Under the pieces are notes generated by a model that searched no databases, was not told where the DNA came from, and saw only the letters and a list, made by a program, of their open reading frames with translations. Below, piece by piece: positions 1-8,258 of a DNA stretch of 64,000 bases. Position numbers and translations under genes: made by a program. How positions within the stretch are numbered: position 1 is the first letter of the stretch; each line of letters starts with the position of its first letter. This DNA comes from JAJZIH01 sp021785265 (lineage in GTDB: Bacteria > Pseudomonadota > Gammaproteobacteria > JAKAQQ01): NCBI GenBank assembly GCA_027338645.1, contig DAHWSH010000024.1, forward strand, positions 15,629 to 79,628. The letters are read 5' to 3'.

Positions 1-540
1 GGCCTGCTTGGTCCGCTCGATCAAAAAATCCTCGGTATCGGCAGACCGGATCGGTACACGGATCTGGGCTAGGCGAAATCCCGCGTCCACTTCCGGAACC
101 ACGAGATGGACCGTCGCGCCGTGTTCCAGATCACCCTGTTCGAGAGCCCGGCGGTGGGGATGGAGGCCCGGATGGCGTGGCAAGAGCGAAGGATGAATGT
201 TGAGCAGCCGTCCGGCAAAGCGGTTGACCGTCTCCGCTTGCAAGATCCGCATGAAGCCGGCCATGGCGATCAGATCCGGGTGGCAGCGGTCGAGCTGCTC
301 GTTCAGGGAGGATTCCCAGGTACTGCGGTTGGGGAAGGCTTCGAGCTCGAGACTGAAAGCGGGTATGCCGTGCCGCCGGGCCCGATCGAGGGCCGGGGCC
401 TGTGCCCGGTCGCTCAGGACGGCGACCGGTTTGAGGGGGAGCAGTCCTGACTGGCTCGCATCGAGGATCGCCTGAAGGTTGCTGCCCGTTCCGGAAACCA
501 GCACCGCCAGGGTTCGGGGGGGCTGTGGCGCCGGGTTCAC
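1..540 (-). CDS. purN: Phosphoribosylglycinamide formyltransferase, C-terminus cut by window edge
   Basis: Transfers the formyl group of 10-formyl-THF to GAR in cytoplasmic purine synthesis. 180 codons are present and the frame runs off the left edge, so about 30 residues of a roughly 210-residue family member are missing. The start is a GTG at 540-538 that overlaps the purM stop as GTGA, implying coupled translation. Visible motifs are the phosphate-binding SGTGSN at residues 16-21, LIAMAGFMR near 90, NIHPSLLP at 114-121 with the catalytic Asn and His, and HGATVH at 140-145. Asp152 is kept, but the usual Gly-Pro after it reads Gly-Phe (VDAGFRLAQ), a small oddity. The purM neighbour settles the assignment. 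Confidence 0.95.
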   Translation of the reverse strand, partial: MNPAPQPPRTLAVLVSGTGSNLQAILDASQSGLLPLKPVAVLSDRAQAPALDRARRHGIPAFSLELEAFPNRSTWESSLNEQLDRCHPDLIAMAGFMRILQAETVNRFAGRLLNIHPSLLPRHPGLHPHRRALEQGDLEHGATVHLVVPEVDAGFRLAQIRVPIRSADTEDFLIERTKQA

Positions 541-1568
541 TCGATCCGGATCCCGTGGCCAGGATCCGCCACGACCTCCCCGATCAGGTAGGCGGCCTCG
601 CCGGCCGCCGTCAGGAGATCCAGGGTCTCCGGAACGCTTTCAGGTGGAACCATCAAAAGATAGCCAATCCCGGCGTTAAACGTCCGGTAGAACTCGCGGG
701 TAGAAAGTTGGGCCTGATCACGGATCCACTCGAGAACCGGTGGGAGCGGCCAGCTCCGGGGGTCCAGAACGGCACCGAGCCCTTGGGGTAGCACGCGGGG
801 GGGGTTGTCGATCAAACCTCCGCCGGTGATGTGGGCCATGGCATGGACGGGAACACGTTTCAGGAGGGGAAGAACCGACTTCACATAGATGCGGGTGGGT
901 TCAAGCAAGCGGTCCATCAGCCGGGATTTCTCCACGCCGCCTCCCCGGAGGCCTTCCCGTTCGAGGAGCTTGCGGACGAGTGAAAACCCATTGGAATGCA
1001 CGCCCGAGGAGGCGAGTCCGATGAGACGGTCACCGGCTCGGACACTCGAACCATCCAGGACTCTGGACCGTTCGACAATGCCGACACAGAATCCGGCGAG
1101 GTCAAAATCGGGGGCCCGGTAGAGTCCGGGCATCTCGGCCGTTTCCCCGCCGACCAAGGCGCAACCGGCCAGTTCGCAGCCTTGGCTGATGCCGGCCAAG
1201 AGCCGGCTTCCCTGGTCTGGGTCGATCCGACCACTCGCGTAGTAGTCCAGAAAGAACAGCGGTTCCGCCCCGTGGACGAGTACGTCGTTCGCGCACATGG
1301 CAACGAGATCGATCCCGAGTCCCTCCAGGCGGTCTTGAGCCAGACCGAGGAGAAGCTTGGTTCCGATGCCATCGGTTCCTGCCACCAGGACGGGATGGGT
1401 AAACCGGTCGACCGGAATCTGGATGAGGGCACCAAAACCGCCGATCCCAGCCAGGACCTCGGGGCGATGCGTGCGCGCCGCATGCGGACGGATCCGGTCG
1501 ATCAGGGTTTCGGCGGACTCGATGTCCACGCCGGAATCACGATAGGTCAGCGGTGGTTTGGGCAGCAT
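537..1568 (-). CDS. purM: Phosphoribosylformylglycinamidine cyclo-ligase (AIR synthetase)
   Basis: ATP-dependent ring closure of FGAM to AIR, step 5 of purine synthesis. The 343-residue length matches the E. coli enzyme (345). The sequence shows the nucleotide-binding segment DGIGTKLLL at residues 66-74, LDYYASG near 107, GGETAEMPGLY at 140-150, SSGVHSNGFS near 190 and HITGGGLIDNPPR near 246. The ATG at 1568 leaves a normal N-terminus beginning with MLPKPPLTYRDSGVD. It is transcribed leftward with purN, overlapping by four bases, and divergently from the DUF2066 gene, an arrangement common in gammaproteobacteria. Confidence 0.97.
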   Translation of the reverse strand: MLPKPPLTYRDSGVDIESAETLIDRIRPHAARTHRPEVLAGIGGFGALIQIPVDRFTHPVLVAGTDGIGTKLLLGLAQDRLEGLGIDLVAMCANDVLVHGAEPLFFLDYYASGRIDPDQGSRLLAGISQGCELAGCALVGGETAEMPGLYRAPDFDLAGFCVGIVERSRVLDGSSVRAGDRLIGLASSGVHSNGFSLVRKLLEREGLRGGGVEKSRLMDRLLEPTRIYVKSVLPLLKRVPVHAMAHITGGGLIDNPPRVLPQGLGAVLDPRSWPLPPVLEWIRDQAQLSTREFYRTFNAGIGYLLMVPPESVPETLDLLTAAGEAAYLIGEVVADPGHGIRIE

Positions 1569-1636
1569 GGCAGTCGACGGGAAAACTCTTGGGTTATGTT
1601 ATCGTAAACGGCCTCTACGCGAGGGTGGATTTGTTC

Positions 1637-2758
1637 ATGGGTAGTCGTTCCCCTTACCCGTTCCGGTGCTTGGACGGGGCCAAAGGATCCCTTCTGCCGA
1701 AGATCCTGCTCGCGATCGGTCTCGTAATGGGGATGGCCCAGCCGGTCGACGCGACGGTCATGCGGCATGTTTTCCGGGTCGAACTGCCGGTCGCTCAACT
1801 GGCCGCGAGACCGTCAGTGGCCGACATCCGGCTGGCGGCCGGGATTTTGCTTGACCGGATTACCGGAGATCCTGACTTGGCCAACCGGGGAACCGTGAGT
1901 GCGCTGATTGCCGAGTCGGGTCAGTGGGTTGCCGAATATGGCTATCAGAGAGCAGGAGCCCGGAGTGGAAATCGGATCGGACTGAAGTCTCGACTCCCGT
2001 TCCGGCTTTGGATCCGTTTCGATCACCGAGCTGTTGAACGCGCGGTTTTCGGCGCACACTTGCCGTTCTGGGGAGACTTAAGACCCCGTCTTTTGATCTG
2101 GCTGGACACGGGCTCGAACTCCAGTGAAATCCTCTCAGCGTCATCTTCCTCCCCCTTGCGTTGGCACCTGAAACGGGTTTTCGGCCGTCTGGCGCTGCCG
2201 GCCCTGCTACCCCTCATGGATCTTCGGGAACGCACCGAGATCGGGATTCACAACCTGTCTCCACCAGCCTGGTCTCTGCTCCACCAGGTCTCCCAGCCGT
2301 ACCATCCAGAGGCCCTGTGGGTGGGGCGCCTCCAGGGCAATGCAGCCAGTGGCTGGATGGGAAACTTTGCCGTTCAAACCGGCCACTTCACCCTTAACTG
2401 GCAGTCTCGGCACCTACATGTTCACCGCTGGAGGGTGTTGCAGTCCGCTCTGGACTACCTGGATTCGATCCTGGCATCGCGCTTCGCGGTGTTCGCCAGC
2501 CATCAACCGGTCCGTCTTTCCATCCGCATCCAGGGTCGACTGACGCTCCGGCAGGTCAGCCGGATCGAGAATTTCCTCCATCATCTTCCGGGAGTGACGC
2601 AACCGCGGCTTTTGGAGTTGGCTCCGAAATCACTCGTCTTAACTCTGGTCGCACGGATTGATCGGACTCATCTGGAACGACTGATGCTGCTTGCCGGACC
2701 TGGAATTCATCTCAAGCCGGAGCCTGGGCACCGGCTGGTTTTTGCACTCCAGTCCTGA
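1637..2758 (+). CDS. DUF2066 domain-containing secreted protein
   Basis: A 373-residue protein with a hydrophobic signal-like segment (residues about 15-30, LLPKILLAIGLVMGMAQ) and a DUF2066-type N-terminal region: FRVELPVAQ, then RLAAGILLDRITGDPD, followed by a tract resembling the family's QYVEQYRY-like element (QWVAEYGYQRAG). Function is unknown for the family; it is recognised largely by position, divergent from purM and upstream of hda. The frame is open further upstream into purM, but the ATG at 1637 is preceded by a GAGGGTGG Shine-Dalgarno at 1621-1628 and gives a signal peptide. The gene leads a probable operon with the phosphatidyltransferase gene, which follows within 15 bases. Confidence 0.8.
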   Translation: MGSRSPYPFRCLDGAKGSLLPKILLAIGLVMGMAQPVDATVMRHVFRVELPVAQLAARPSVADIRLAAGILLDRITGDPDLANRGTVSALIAESGQWVAEYGYQRAGARSGNRIGLKSRLPFRLWIRFDHRAVERAVFGAHLPFWGDLRPRLLIWLDTGSNSSEILSASSSSPLRWHLKRVFGRLALPALLPLMDLRERTEIGIHNLSPPAWSLLHQVSQPYHPEALWVGRLQGNAASGWMGNFAVQTGHFTLNWQSRHLHVHRWRVLQSALDYLDSILASRFAVFASHQPVRLSIRIQGRLTLRQVSRIENFLHHLPGVTQPRLLELAPKSLVLTLVARIDRTHLERLMLLAGPGIHLKPEPGHRLVFALQS

Positions 2759-2772
2759 ATCTTGTGCGGCCC

Positions 2773-3333
2773 ATGCGCCTGCGATCTCCTCTTTGGCCCA
2801 ATCTCTTGTCCACAGCCCGACTTGTGGCCGCTCCTCCCTTGTTTGTCCTCCTTTTAGAAGGACGGCTGTGGTGGAGCCTCGGAGTTTTTTCTCTCGCAGC
2901 ACTCACCGATGCCTTGGATGGCTTTTTGGCTAAACGTTATTCCTGGCAGTCTGCGACCGGTGCCTTTCTGGATCCGCTCGCCGACAAGCTGCTTATTTTT
3001 TCGGCCTTTGCTGCACTGGTGGTGACGGGAGTGACCCCGCCCTGGTTGTTCTGGACAATCTGGGGGCGGGATGCCGCCATGGGGCTCGCCGTGCTGGTCT
3101 GGTATGCGTGGCGAGGACCGTTTTGGGTGGTGCCCACGCGCCTCAGCAAGGCCAGTATGGCCCTTCAGATCCTGTATCTCCTGTTGACCCTCATCTTCCT
3201 GTTGCAAAAAAAACCGTTTCCCACCCTCTGGTCCGGTTTTGAGGAACTCGTCGCCGCCCTCACGCTCCTGTCTGGAATCGACTACCTGATCCGCTTCAGA
3301 CGCCGAGCCGGTCATGAGCCAGTCCAAGGTTGA
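2773..3333 (+). CDS. CDP-alcohol phosphatidyltransferase family membrane protein (PgsA-like)
   Basis: Integral inner-membrane enzyme, 186 residues with four or more hydrophobic helices. The family signature D-x2-DG-x2-A-R-x8-G-x3-D-x3-D is readable as D46, D49, G50, A53, K54, G63, D67 and D71, so the usual Arg is Lys here. These Asp residues bind metal and the CDP-diacylglycerol diphosphate in known members. The alcohol substrate (glycerol phosphate or another) cannot be told from sequence. An in-frame GTG at 2764 would add three residues. The 3' end overlaps hda by 20 bases, indicating one transcript from the DUF2066 gene to hda. Confidence 0.85.
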   Translation: MRLRSPLWPNLLSTARLVAAPPLFVLLLEGRLWWSLGVFSLAALTDALDGFLAKRYSWQSATGAFLDPLADKLLIFSAFAALVVTGVTPPWLFWTIWGRDAAMGLAVLVWYAWRGPFWVVPTRLSKASMALQILYLLLTLIFLLQKKPFPTLWSGFEELVAALTLLSGIDYLIRFRRRAGHEPVQG

Positions 3334-4057
3334 GACGGGTCGGCAGCTTCTCCTGTTTCCCCAGATGGGCACAGGGCCCAGTTTTGCCAGTTTTCGAACA
3401 GACTGCCTCACGCTTGTCGTTGAGACCTGCCAGGCGTTGGCTTTCGGCATGAGATCCGGTTACGCCGTCCTCTATGGACCGCCGGGATCCGGGAAAAGCC
3501 ACCTCCTGCGGGCGGCCTGTCAGGCGTGGACCGGACGGGGAGGGCAGGCGGCGCTCTGGACTCCGGACCCCTGTGAGTCGCCCCCGGAACCGGGCGGATC
3601 GCTACCCTATGAGTTTCTGGCCATCGAATCGCTCGATCTCGTGGCAGGAGATTCCGAACTTGAACGGGCCTGTTTCGGTTTTGTACTGGCTGCCCAGCAG
3701 GGCCGGCTTCGACTGTTGCTGGCCGCCCGAACCCCGCCCGCCGCACTTCCCTGGAAACTCCCGGACCTGGCTTCAAGACTCGTGGCCATGACCCTGCCGG
3801 GGCTTACACCGGTCGCCGAATCCCTGTGGCCGGAGATCCTCGAGAGCCGCTGCGAGGAGCGGGGCATGAGACTCGAAACGGCGGCTTCCCGCTGGCTCAT
3901 GCAGCATGGTCCCCGGCGGCTCGAAACCCTTCTTGGCGTGGTCGATGCGCTGGCTGATCGCGGCGGGGCGGTCGGCCGGAAAATCACGATCCCCCGAATC
4001 CGTCGCATGGTTCTGCAAAAGCATCCTGCAACCAGTTCCCCATCGGGGCTTAGGTGA
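3314..4057 (+). CDS. hda: DnaA-homologous regulatory ATPase (Hda-like)
   Basis: AAA+ protein of the DnaA/Hda family, 247 residues. Hda, together with the DNA-loaded sliding clamp, stimulates ATP hydrolysis by DnaA and so limits replication re-initiation. Walker A is GPPGSGKSHL at residues 55-64. The acidic strand reads YEFLAIESLDLVAGD, an untidy Walker B, and the N-terminus carries QLLLFP, a good clamp-binding motif (QLxLFP) at residues 11-16. Position after the DUF2066 and phosphatidyltransferase genes is the usual hda context. No DnaA domain IV is present, which separates it from DnaA. Confidence 0.92.
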   Translation: MSQSKVETGRQLLLFPQMGTGPSFASFRTDCLTLVVETCQALAFGMRSGYAVLYGPPGSGKSHLLRAACQAWTGRGGQAALWTPDPCESPPEPGGSLPYEFLAIESLDLVAGDSELERACFGFVLAAQQGRLRLLLAARTPPAALPWKLPDLASRLVAMTLPGLTPVAESLWPEILESRCEERGMRLETAASRWLMQHGPRRLETLLGVVDALADRGGAVGRKITIPRIRRMVLQKHPATSSPSGLR

Positions 4058-4082
4058 CGAGGTCCCGGACAAGGCATAGAAT
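4054..4082 (+). promoter_or_regulatory. Putative sigma-70 promoter for the DUF4398 lipoprotein gene
   Basis: GTGACG at 4054-4059 and TAGAAT at 4077-4082 are separated by 17 bases, each matching the consensus at four or five positions. The element overlaps the 3' end of hda and lies about 70 bases before the GTG start at 4150. Confidence 0.35.
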
Positions 4083-4149
4083 AGGACATCATCGCTGTGA
4101 CGGCCGATTTCCCGGTGGCGGGATGCGGGGTGAGGCGGGAGGAGAGACT

Positions 4150-4548
4150 GTGCGCTTGCGACAGATTCCCGGTTCGAGGAAGAAGCGGGCCGTAGGTTTT
4201 CGAGCTCTGGGCGTGATCGGCTGCCTCTTTTTGGCCGGTTGTGTCGTCTCCCCTCCAGTCCAGGAGATGAGCGATGCCCGTCAGGCGATCAGTGCTGCCC
4301 GGGCCGCTGGCGCGATGCGCTTCGCCCCAGCCCAGCTCATGGCGGCACGACGCTGGCTGGAGGATGCCCGTCATGCGCTCCAAATCCATGATTATGGTTA
4401 CGCTGCCCGAGATGCCCGAACGGCACGGCAACGGGCGCTGGCTGCCCTGCATGCTGCGTTACGCCGGGAACAGGCCTTGGCAGCCCATTACCACTCCGGG
4501 GGTGGCACCTCCGGACACGTCCCGACCTCACCGGGGAGGGGCGGATGA
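4150..4548 (+). CDS. DUF4398-type lipoprotein
   Basis: 132-residue predicted lipoprotein. A basic N-terminus and hydrophobic segment end in a lipobox LAGC with Cys31. The mature part is an Ala- and Arg-rich helical region (EMSDARQAISAARAAGA, then QLMAARRWLEDARHAL) typical of DUF4398, which is thought to be periplasmic and often sits beside OmpA- or LysM-domain genes. The frame is open up to 4054, but the GTG at 4150 has a GGAGGAGAG-like Shine-Dalgarno just upstream and gives a clean signal peptide. The LysM lipoprotein gene follows, with a shared helical character in its N-terminal half, so the two may act together at the cell wall. Confidence 0.75.
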   Translation: MRLRQIPGSRKKRAVGFRALGVIGCLFLAGCVVSPPVQEMSDARQAISAARAAGAMRFAPAQLMAARRWLEDARHALQIHDYGYAARDARTARQRALAALHAALRREQALAAHYHSGGGTSGHVPTSPGRGG

Positions 4549-4564
4549 CGAGGCGCCTTAATTC

Positions 4565-4594
4565 TTGACAGATCCCAAGCTTGCCGGATATAGT
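4565..4594 (+). promoter_or_regulatory. Sigma-70 promoter for the LysM lipoprotein gene
   Basis: A perfect -35 TTGACA (4565-4570) and a -10 TATAGT (4589-4594) with an 18-base spacer lie 60 bases before the ATG at 4654. This is one of the best promoter matches in the window. Confidence 0.65.
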
Positions 4595-4653
4595 GAGTAC
4601 GGGATCTGGGTCCCTTGATTCACTAGATTTACCGTGTGACAGGAGAGTTCACA

Positions 4654-5409
4654 ATGACCAAAAGATTTTACAGAGTGGTTCCACTGGCCGCCATCGTGCT
4701 CTTGGCGGCGTGTGCAACGGTCAAGAAGGCGCCTCCGCCTCCGCCCCCGAAAAAGCCTTCATCGGCAACCCTGCAGGCCATTCAGGATGCGAAGACGGCC
4801 ATCGCGCGGGCTCAGAAAGTGGGCTGCAATGTTACCTCCGAGCAGAGTGAACTGACCCAAGCACAAACGGAAGCCAAGATCCCGGACAACGCCAAGGCCC
4901 AGCAACTGGCTGACGCTGCCCGGAAAAGTGCCGATGCCTGCACCAACCGCTACTGGATGCATAAGGCGCGTGCACTTCTGCGGAAAATCCGGCAGTACAC
5001 CAACCTCAATAGCAGCGAGCGTTCGAGCCTGCAGGAAGGCCGTTCCGATATCGCCAGCAACGAGGGCAAACCGGCCTATGACGTCCTGAGTTCGCTTTTG
5101 GCCGAGCTCAAGGCGGCCCGCACTACCTACACGGTGGTTCGTGGGGATAACCTGTGGCATATTGCCTCGAAGCACTCGGTTTACGGAAACCCCTTCGAGT
5201 GGCCGCTGATCTATCGGGCCAATGCCTCGAAAATCCATGACCCGGATCTCATCTACCCCAACCAGAACCTCAAGATCGTTCTGAACCCGTTGAAGAGCGC
5301 CGTGCATAGTGCCGTGCATTATGCGAAGACACGGGGTCCATGGCGTAACGGGCAGGCCCTGCACAAGGATCATGCGTGGCTGGCCTCGCAACAAGGCTCT
5401 CCTTTCTGA
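4654..5409 (+). CDS. LysM-domain lipoprotein
   Basis: 251-residue predicted lipoprotein with lipobox LAAC (Cys20), a Pro/Lys-rich linker (residues 26-36), an Ala/Gln-rich helical region (about 37-155) resembling DUF4398, and a C-terminal LysM domain at about 158-207 (YTVVRGDNLWHIA through IYPNQNLKI). LysM domains bind peptidoglycan or related glycans, so it probably links the outer membrane to the wall. The ATG at 4654 follows an AGGAGAG Shine-Dalgarno at 4641. It has its own promoter and ends in a strong terminator, and is therefore likely monocistronic and well expressed. Confidence 0.85.
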   Translation: MTKRFYRVVPLAAIVLLAACATVKKAPPPPPPKKPSSATLQAIQDAKTAIARAQKVGCNVTSEQSELTQAQTEAKIPDNAKAQQLADAARKSADACTNRYWMHKARALLRKIRQYTNLNSSERSSLQEGRSDIASNEGKPAYDVLSSLLAELKAARTTYTVVRGDNLWHIASKHSVYGNPFEWPLIYRANASKIHDPDLIYPNQNLKIVLNPLKSAVHSAVHYAKTRGPWRNGQALHKDHAWLASQQGSPF

Positions 5410-5461
5410 GAGAGGCTTGAGTCGGCCCACCCGTGGCCTGAGACGGGAGATCCCTTATAGA

Positions 5462-5491
5462 CCCCGGCCAAAACGGCCGGGGTTTTTTTTT
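5462..5491 (+). terminator. Rho-independent terminator after the LysM gene
   Basis: Inverted repeat CCCCGGCC / GGCCGGGG around a short A-rich loop (5462-5482), followed by nine T residues. It ends the transcript 50-80 bases after the LysM stop. Confidence 0.92.
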
Positions 5492-5623
5492 GATGGGTTC
5501 ATCGTGAGGCAGCGAGCTCGACCCGGTGCGATGTCAAGAGGGTGGAATCATGGAAATTCGCAGGCAGCCTGACCTACACTATGCACCAGATGAGGCAAGC
5601 GGTCTCGAGACCGAGGTGGCTTG

Positions 5624-7819
5624 GTGAAAGAGCGTTTTCCCGGAAGGGTCGAGAATCCGGAGACGCAATCCGTTCGAGGGACAGTATCCCATGGACCGGT
5701 TCGGGACCTCCCGGCGCTCTCCCCTTGGATACTTTCGGATTCCCCCCCCGAAAACGAAAATCTACCACCTTCCGTTTCGCATCCGGGTGATCCGGCATCT
5801 CGGGCGGAGACGACTGACTGGGACTTTCGTGATCCCACGATCCTCAATCCCTGCTTTTTGGGTTCGAGTGGGGAGAATGGGGAAGTTTTCGAACGCCTTC
5901 TCGTGGATTTGGTCCGGGACCACCTCTATTGGAGGCGCAATTTCCACCCCGAGGATCCACCGCCCATTCCGATGCTTGCGGCGCATGAACCCTCCTATGT
6001 GGCGTTCATGGATCGTCTGCGGACCGAGCTCAACACGCTGACCGCAGCACTCAAACGTTCAGTTCCCTTTTTCAACCCGCGCTATCTCGGCCACATGGTT
6101 TCTGACACCTTGTTGCCTGGACTTTTGGCCCAGATGGTGACGACGCTCTACAATCCGAACAATGTGAGCCCGGAAGCGGCCCCGGTGACGCTTGCACTCG
6201 AACTCGAGGTGGGACGGCAGTTGGCCCGTATGCTCGGATGGGAGACCGATCCTGGGAAAACCCCGTGCGCCTGGGGGCACCTCACCTCGGGCGGAACCCT
6301 TGCGAATTTCGAGAGTCTGGTCAACCTTCGCGCCATCCGCTGTTTTCCCTTGGCGCTCCGGGCAGCTCTCCTCGCCGTACCCGGCGCGCCGGAATTCACC
6401 CTGAGTGACGGTCGCCTCCTGGTCGAGCTGGACGACTGGACGCTCTTCAACCTTCCCTTGGACGAAGTCATGAGCTTGCCGGCCCGGCTCCGAATTCCGC
6501 CAGCCGACCCAGCGGCTCTCCGGGTTTGGCACGATCTCCATGTCGTATTGGCGGACCTTCGCATCGAAAACACCGGACTCGTGGATTTTGCCCGCCATCA
6601 TCCACTCTGTTCGACGATCCAGATCCTGCTCCCCCGGACTGCACATTATTCCTGGCACAAGGCGGCCCGTGCCCTGGGCTTCGGAACCAGTCAGCTCGAC
6701 TTTCTGCCGGTTGACCGGAAGATGCGCCTTTCGCCACCCGGCTTGGAAGCTCGTCTGGAGAATGCGTGCCGGAACCAGAAACCCGTTCTCGCAGTGGTCG
6801 CCATGCTGGGCACGACCGAGTTTGGGACGATCGATCCCCTTCACGACATCGTCGAACTCCGGCGCCGATTCCGGACCCGGGGACTCGAGTTTGGTTTGCA
6901 TGTCGATGCCGCCTGGGGAGGGTACCTGACCTCGATCTTCCGCGATCCGGACGGAGGCTTTCTACCCCATGACCAAGTCCGACGAGGCTTTGCCCACTTC
7001 CCCTCGGATTCCGTTTATCAGAGCTTCCAAGCTCTGGTTCACGCCGATTCCATCACGGTGGATCCGCACAAGTTGGGATACTTGCCTTATGGGATCGGCG
7101 GGATCGTCTGGCGTCACCGTGGGGTCCGGGATTTTCTGGGTGAGCGGGCACCTTATGTCTTTGATCCCAATCCCTCCGGATCCACCGTCGAGCCGCTGGG
7201 TCCGTATATTCTCGAGGGATCAAAACCCGGGGCCCAGGCGGCAGCTGCCTGGGTGACGCACCGCGTGCTGCCCCTGGACTGCCTCCATCTGGGTCGATTA
7301 CAGCGCTTTACCATTCTGGCCGGTGAATACTTCTATGATCACTTGCCAGCCTTGACTGAGCGACTTCGGGGTGAGGCACGGGTTCTCGTGCCCTTCGAGC
7401 CCGATACGAACCTTCTCTGTCTCGCGATCAATCCCGAGGGAAATACATCACTCTCTGCCGCCAACCGCTTTTGCGAGTCCTTGTACAGCCATCTCCGTAT
7501 CGATCCCACACGGCCGGTCCAGTTACGTGATTTTTTCAGCTCCCACACACGGGTCTCGGCCGAACTGCTGGGCCCCGAGAACTGGTCCAGGACCCTCGAT
7601 GCCTTGGGAATTGATCCGGCGGAGGTCGGTCAGGGCGAATGCACCGATCTTTTCCTATTACGCCATACCCTGATGAATCCCTGGCTGCTCGATTCCCGCG
7701 AGGGAAAAAATCCGATCGATCGTTACCTGAAGTACTTGGAGGAGTTGATTCGTTCTGAACTGGATCGGGGAAGCTGGCGCCCGCCATGCGCTCCTTTGGA
7801 TCGTCGTCCCACCTCGTGA
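5624..7819 (+). CDS. Group II PLP-dependent decarboxylase, long form
   Basis: 731-residue fold-type I enzyme of the group II decarboxylase family (glutamate, tyrosine, aspartate and aromatic amino-acid decarboxylases). Visible are SGGTLANFESL near 222, a phosphate/ring-binding AHYSWHKAARALG near 339, AMLGTTEFGTIDP near 390, HVDAAWGGY from His426, and the cofactor-binding TVDPHKLGYLPYG with the Schiff-base Lys at about 483. It is longer than typical 450-550-residue members, with an insertion around residues 240-310 and a long C-terminal part. Substrate cannot be assigned. The start is uncertain: GTG 5624 follows GAGGTGG, but the first 75 residues look poorly structured. A second decarboxylase lies at 13140-14570. 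Confidence 0.8.
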   Translation: MKERFPGRVENPETQSVRGTVSHGPVRDLPALSPWILSDSPPENENLPPSVSHPGDPASRAETTDWDFRDPTILNPCFLGSSGENGEVFERLLVDLVRDHLYWRRNFHPEDPPPIPMLAAHEPSYVAFMDRLRTELNTLTAALKRSVPFFNPRYLGHMVSDTLLPGLLAQMVTTLYNPNNVSPEAAPVTLALELEVGRQLARMLGWETDPGKTPCAWGHLTSGGTLANFESLVNLRAIRCFPLALRAALLAVPGAPEFTLSDGRLLVELDDWTLFNLPLDEVMSLPARLRIPPADPAALRVWHDLHVVLADLRIENTGLVDFARHHPLCSTIQILLPRTAHYSWHKAARALGFGTSQLDFLPVDRKMRLSPPGLEARLENACRNQKPVLAVVAMLGTTEFGTIDPLHDIVELRRRFRTRGLEFGLHVDAAWGGYLTSIFRDPDGGFLPHDQVRRGFAHFPSDSVYQSFQALVHADSITVDPHKLGYLPYGIGGIVWRHRGVRDFLGERAPYVFDPNPSGSTVEPLGPYILEGSKPGAQAAAAWVTHRVLPLDCLHLGRLQRFTILAGEYFYDHLPALTERLRGEARVLVPFEPDTNLLCLAINPEGNTSLSAANRFCESLYSHLRIDPTRPVQLRDFFSSHTRVSAELLGPENWSRTLDALGIDPAEVGQGECTDLFLLRHTLMNPWLLDSREGKNPIDRYLKYLEELIRSELDRGSWRPPCAPLDRRPTS

Positions 7820-7837
7820 CGAGCTTGGCCCGGCAGA

Positions 7838-8242
7838 TCAATCCGGTCGCTGGGGGGTCTCGAGGCGCTTACGCACGCAAAGCAGACGTTCGCGCACATT
7901 CTGTGCCAGCGCTGGGATCGTCGGATTTTCCGTGAGGCCAAGAACGGCCTCCGGGTCCATGAACGAAACCCGAGTACATTCCGGCCGGATTTCACGAACG
8001 ACGACATTGCATGGCAGAAGCAGGCCGATCTCGGGATCGGCGGAGAGCGCCTGATGGGCCAGCTTTGGGTTGCAGGCTCCGAGGATCTGGTAGGGCGAAA
8101 TATCGACTCCGAGCTTGTGCCGTAAGGTGGCTTGGACGTCGATGATGGTGAGGATACCAAAACCTTCCTGCTCCAGAGCGTGGGTGGTTCGTTCGAGAAC
8201 CTCCTTGAAACGCTCGGAGATTTCAATGGAAAATCCATACAT
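7838..8242 (-). CDS. DUF302 domain-containing protein
   Basis: 134-residue soluble protein without a signal peptide. The pattern FKEVLERTTHALEQEGFGIL, then YQILGACNPKLAHQAL near 55-70, then IGLLLPCNVVVRE near 75-87 is characteristic of DUF302, whose small alpha/beta domain is often found in sulfur-oxidising and anaerobic bacteria. A biochemical role is not established. Two Cys residues (in GACNP and LPCNV) are conserved features of the family. Its 3' end converges on the decarboxylase gene with an 18-base gap. Confidence 0.85.
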   Translation of the reverse strand: MYGFSIEISERFKEVLERTTHALEQEGFGILTIIDVQATLRHKLGVDISPYQILGACNPKLAHQALSADPEIGLLLPCNVVVREIRPECTRVSFMDPEAVLGLTENPTIPALAQNVRERLLCVRKRLETPQRPD

Positions 8243-8258
8243 GGAAGACCCCCCGTTG

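Noticed and set aside
996..1607. Open frame on the plus strand across purM
   Set aside because: It is the complement of a clear purM gene, has no domain pattern, and has no gene-like start context.
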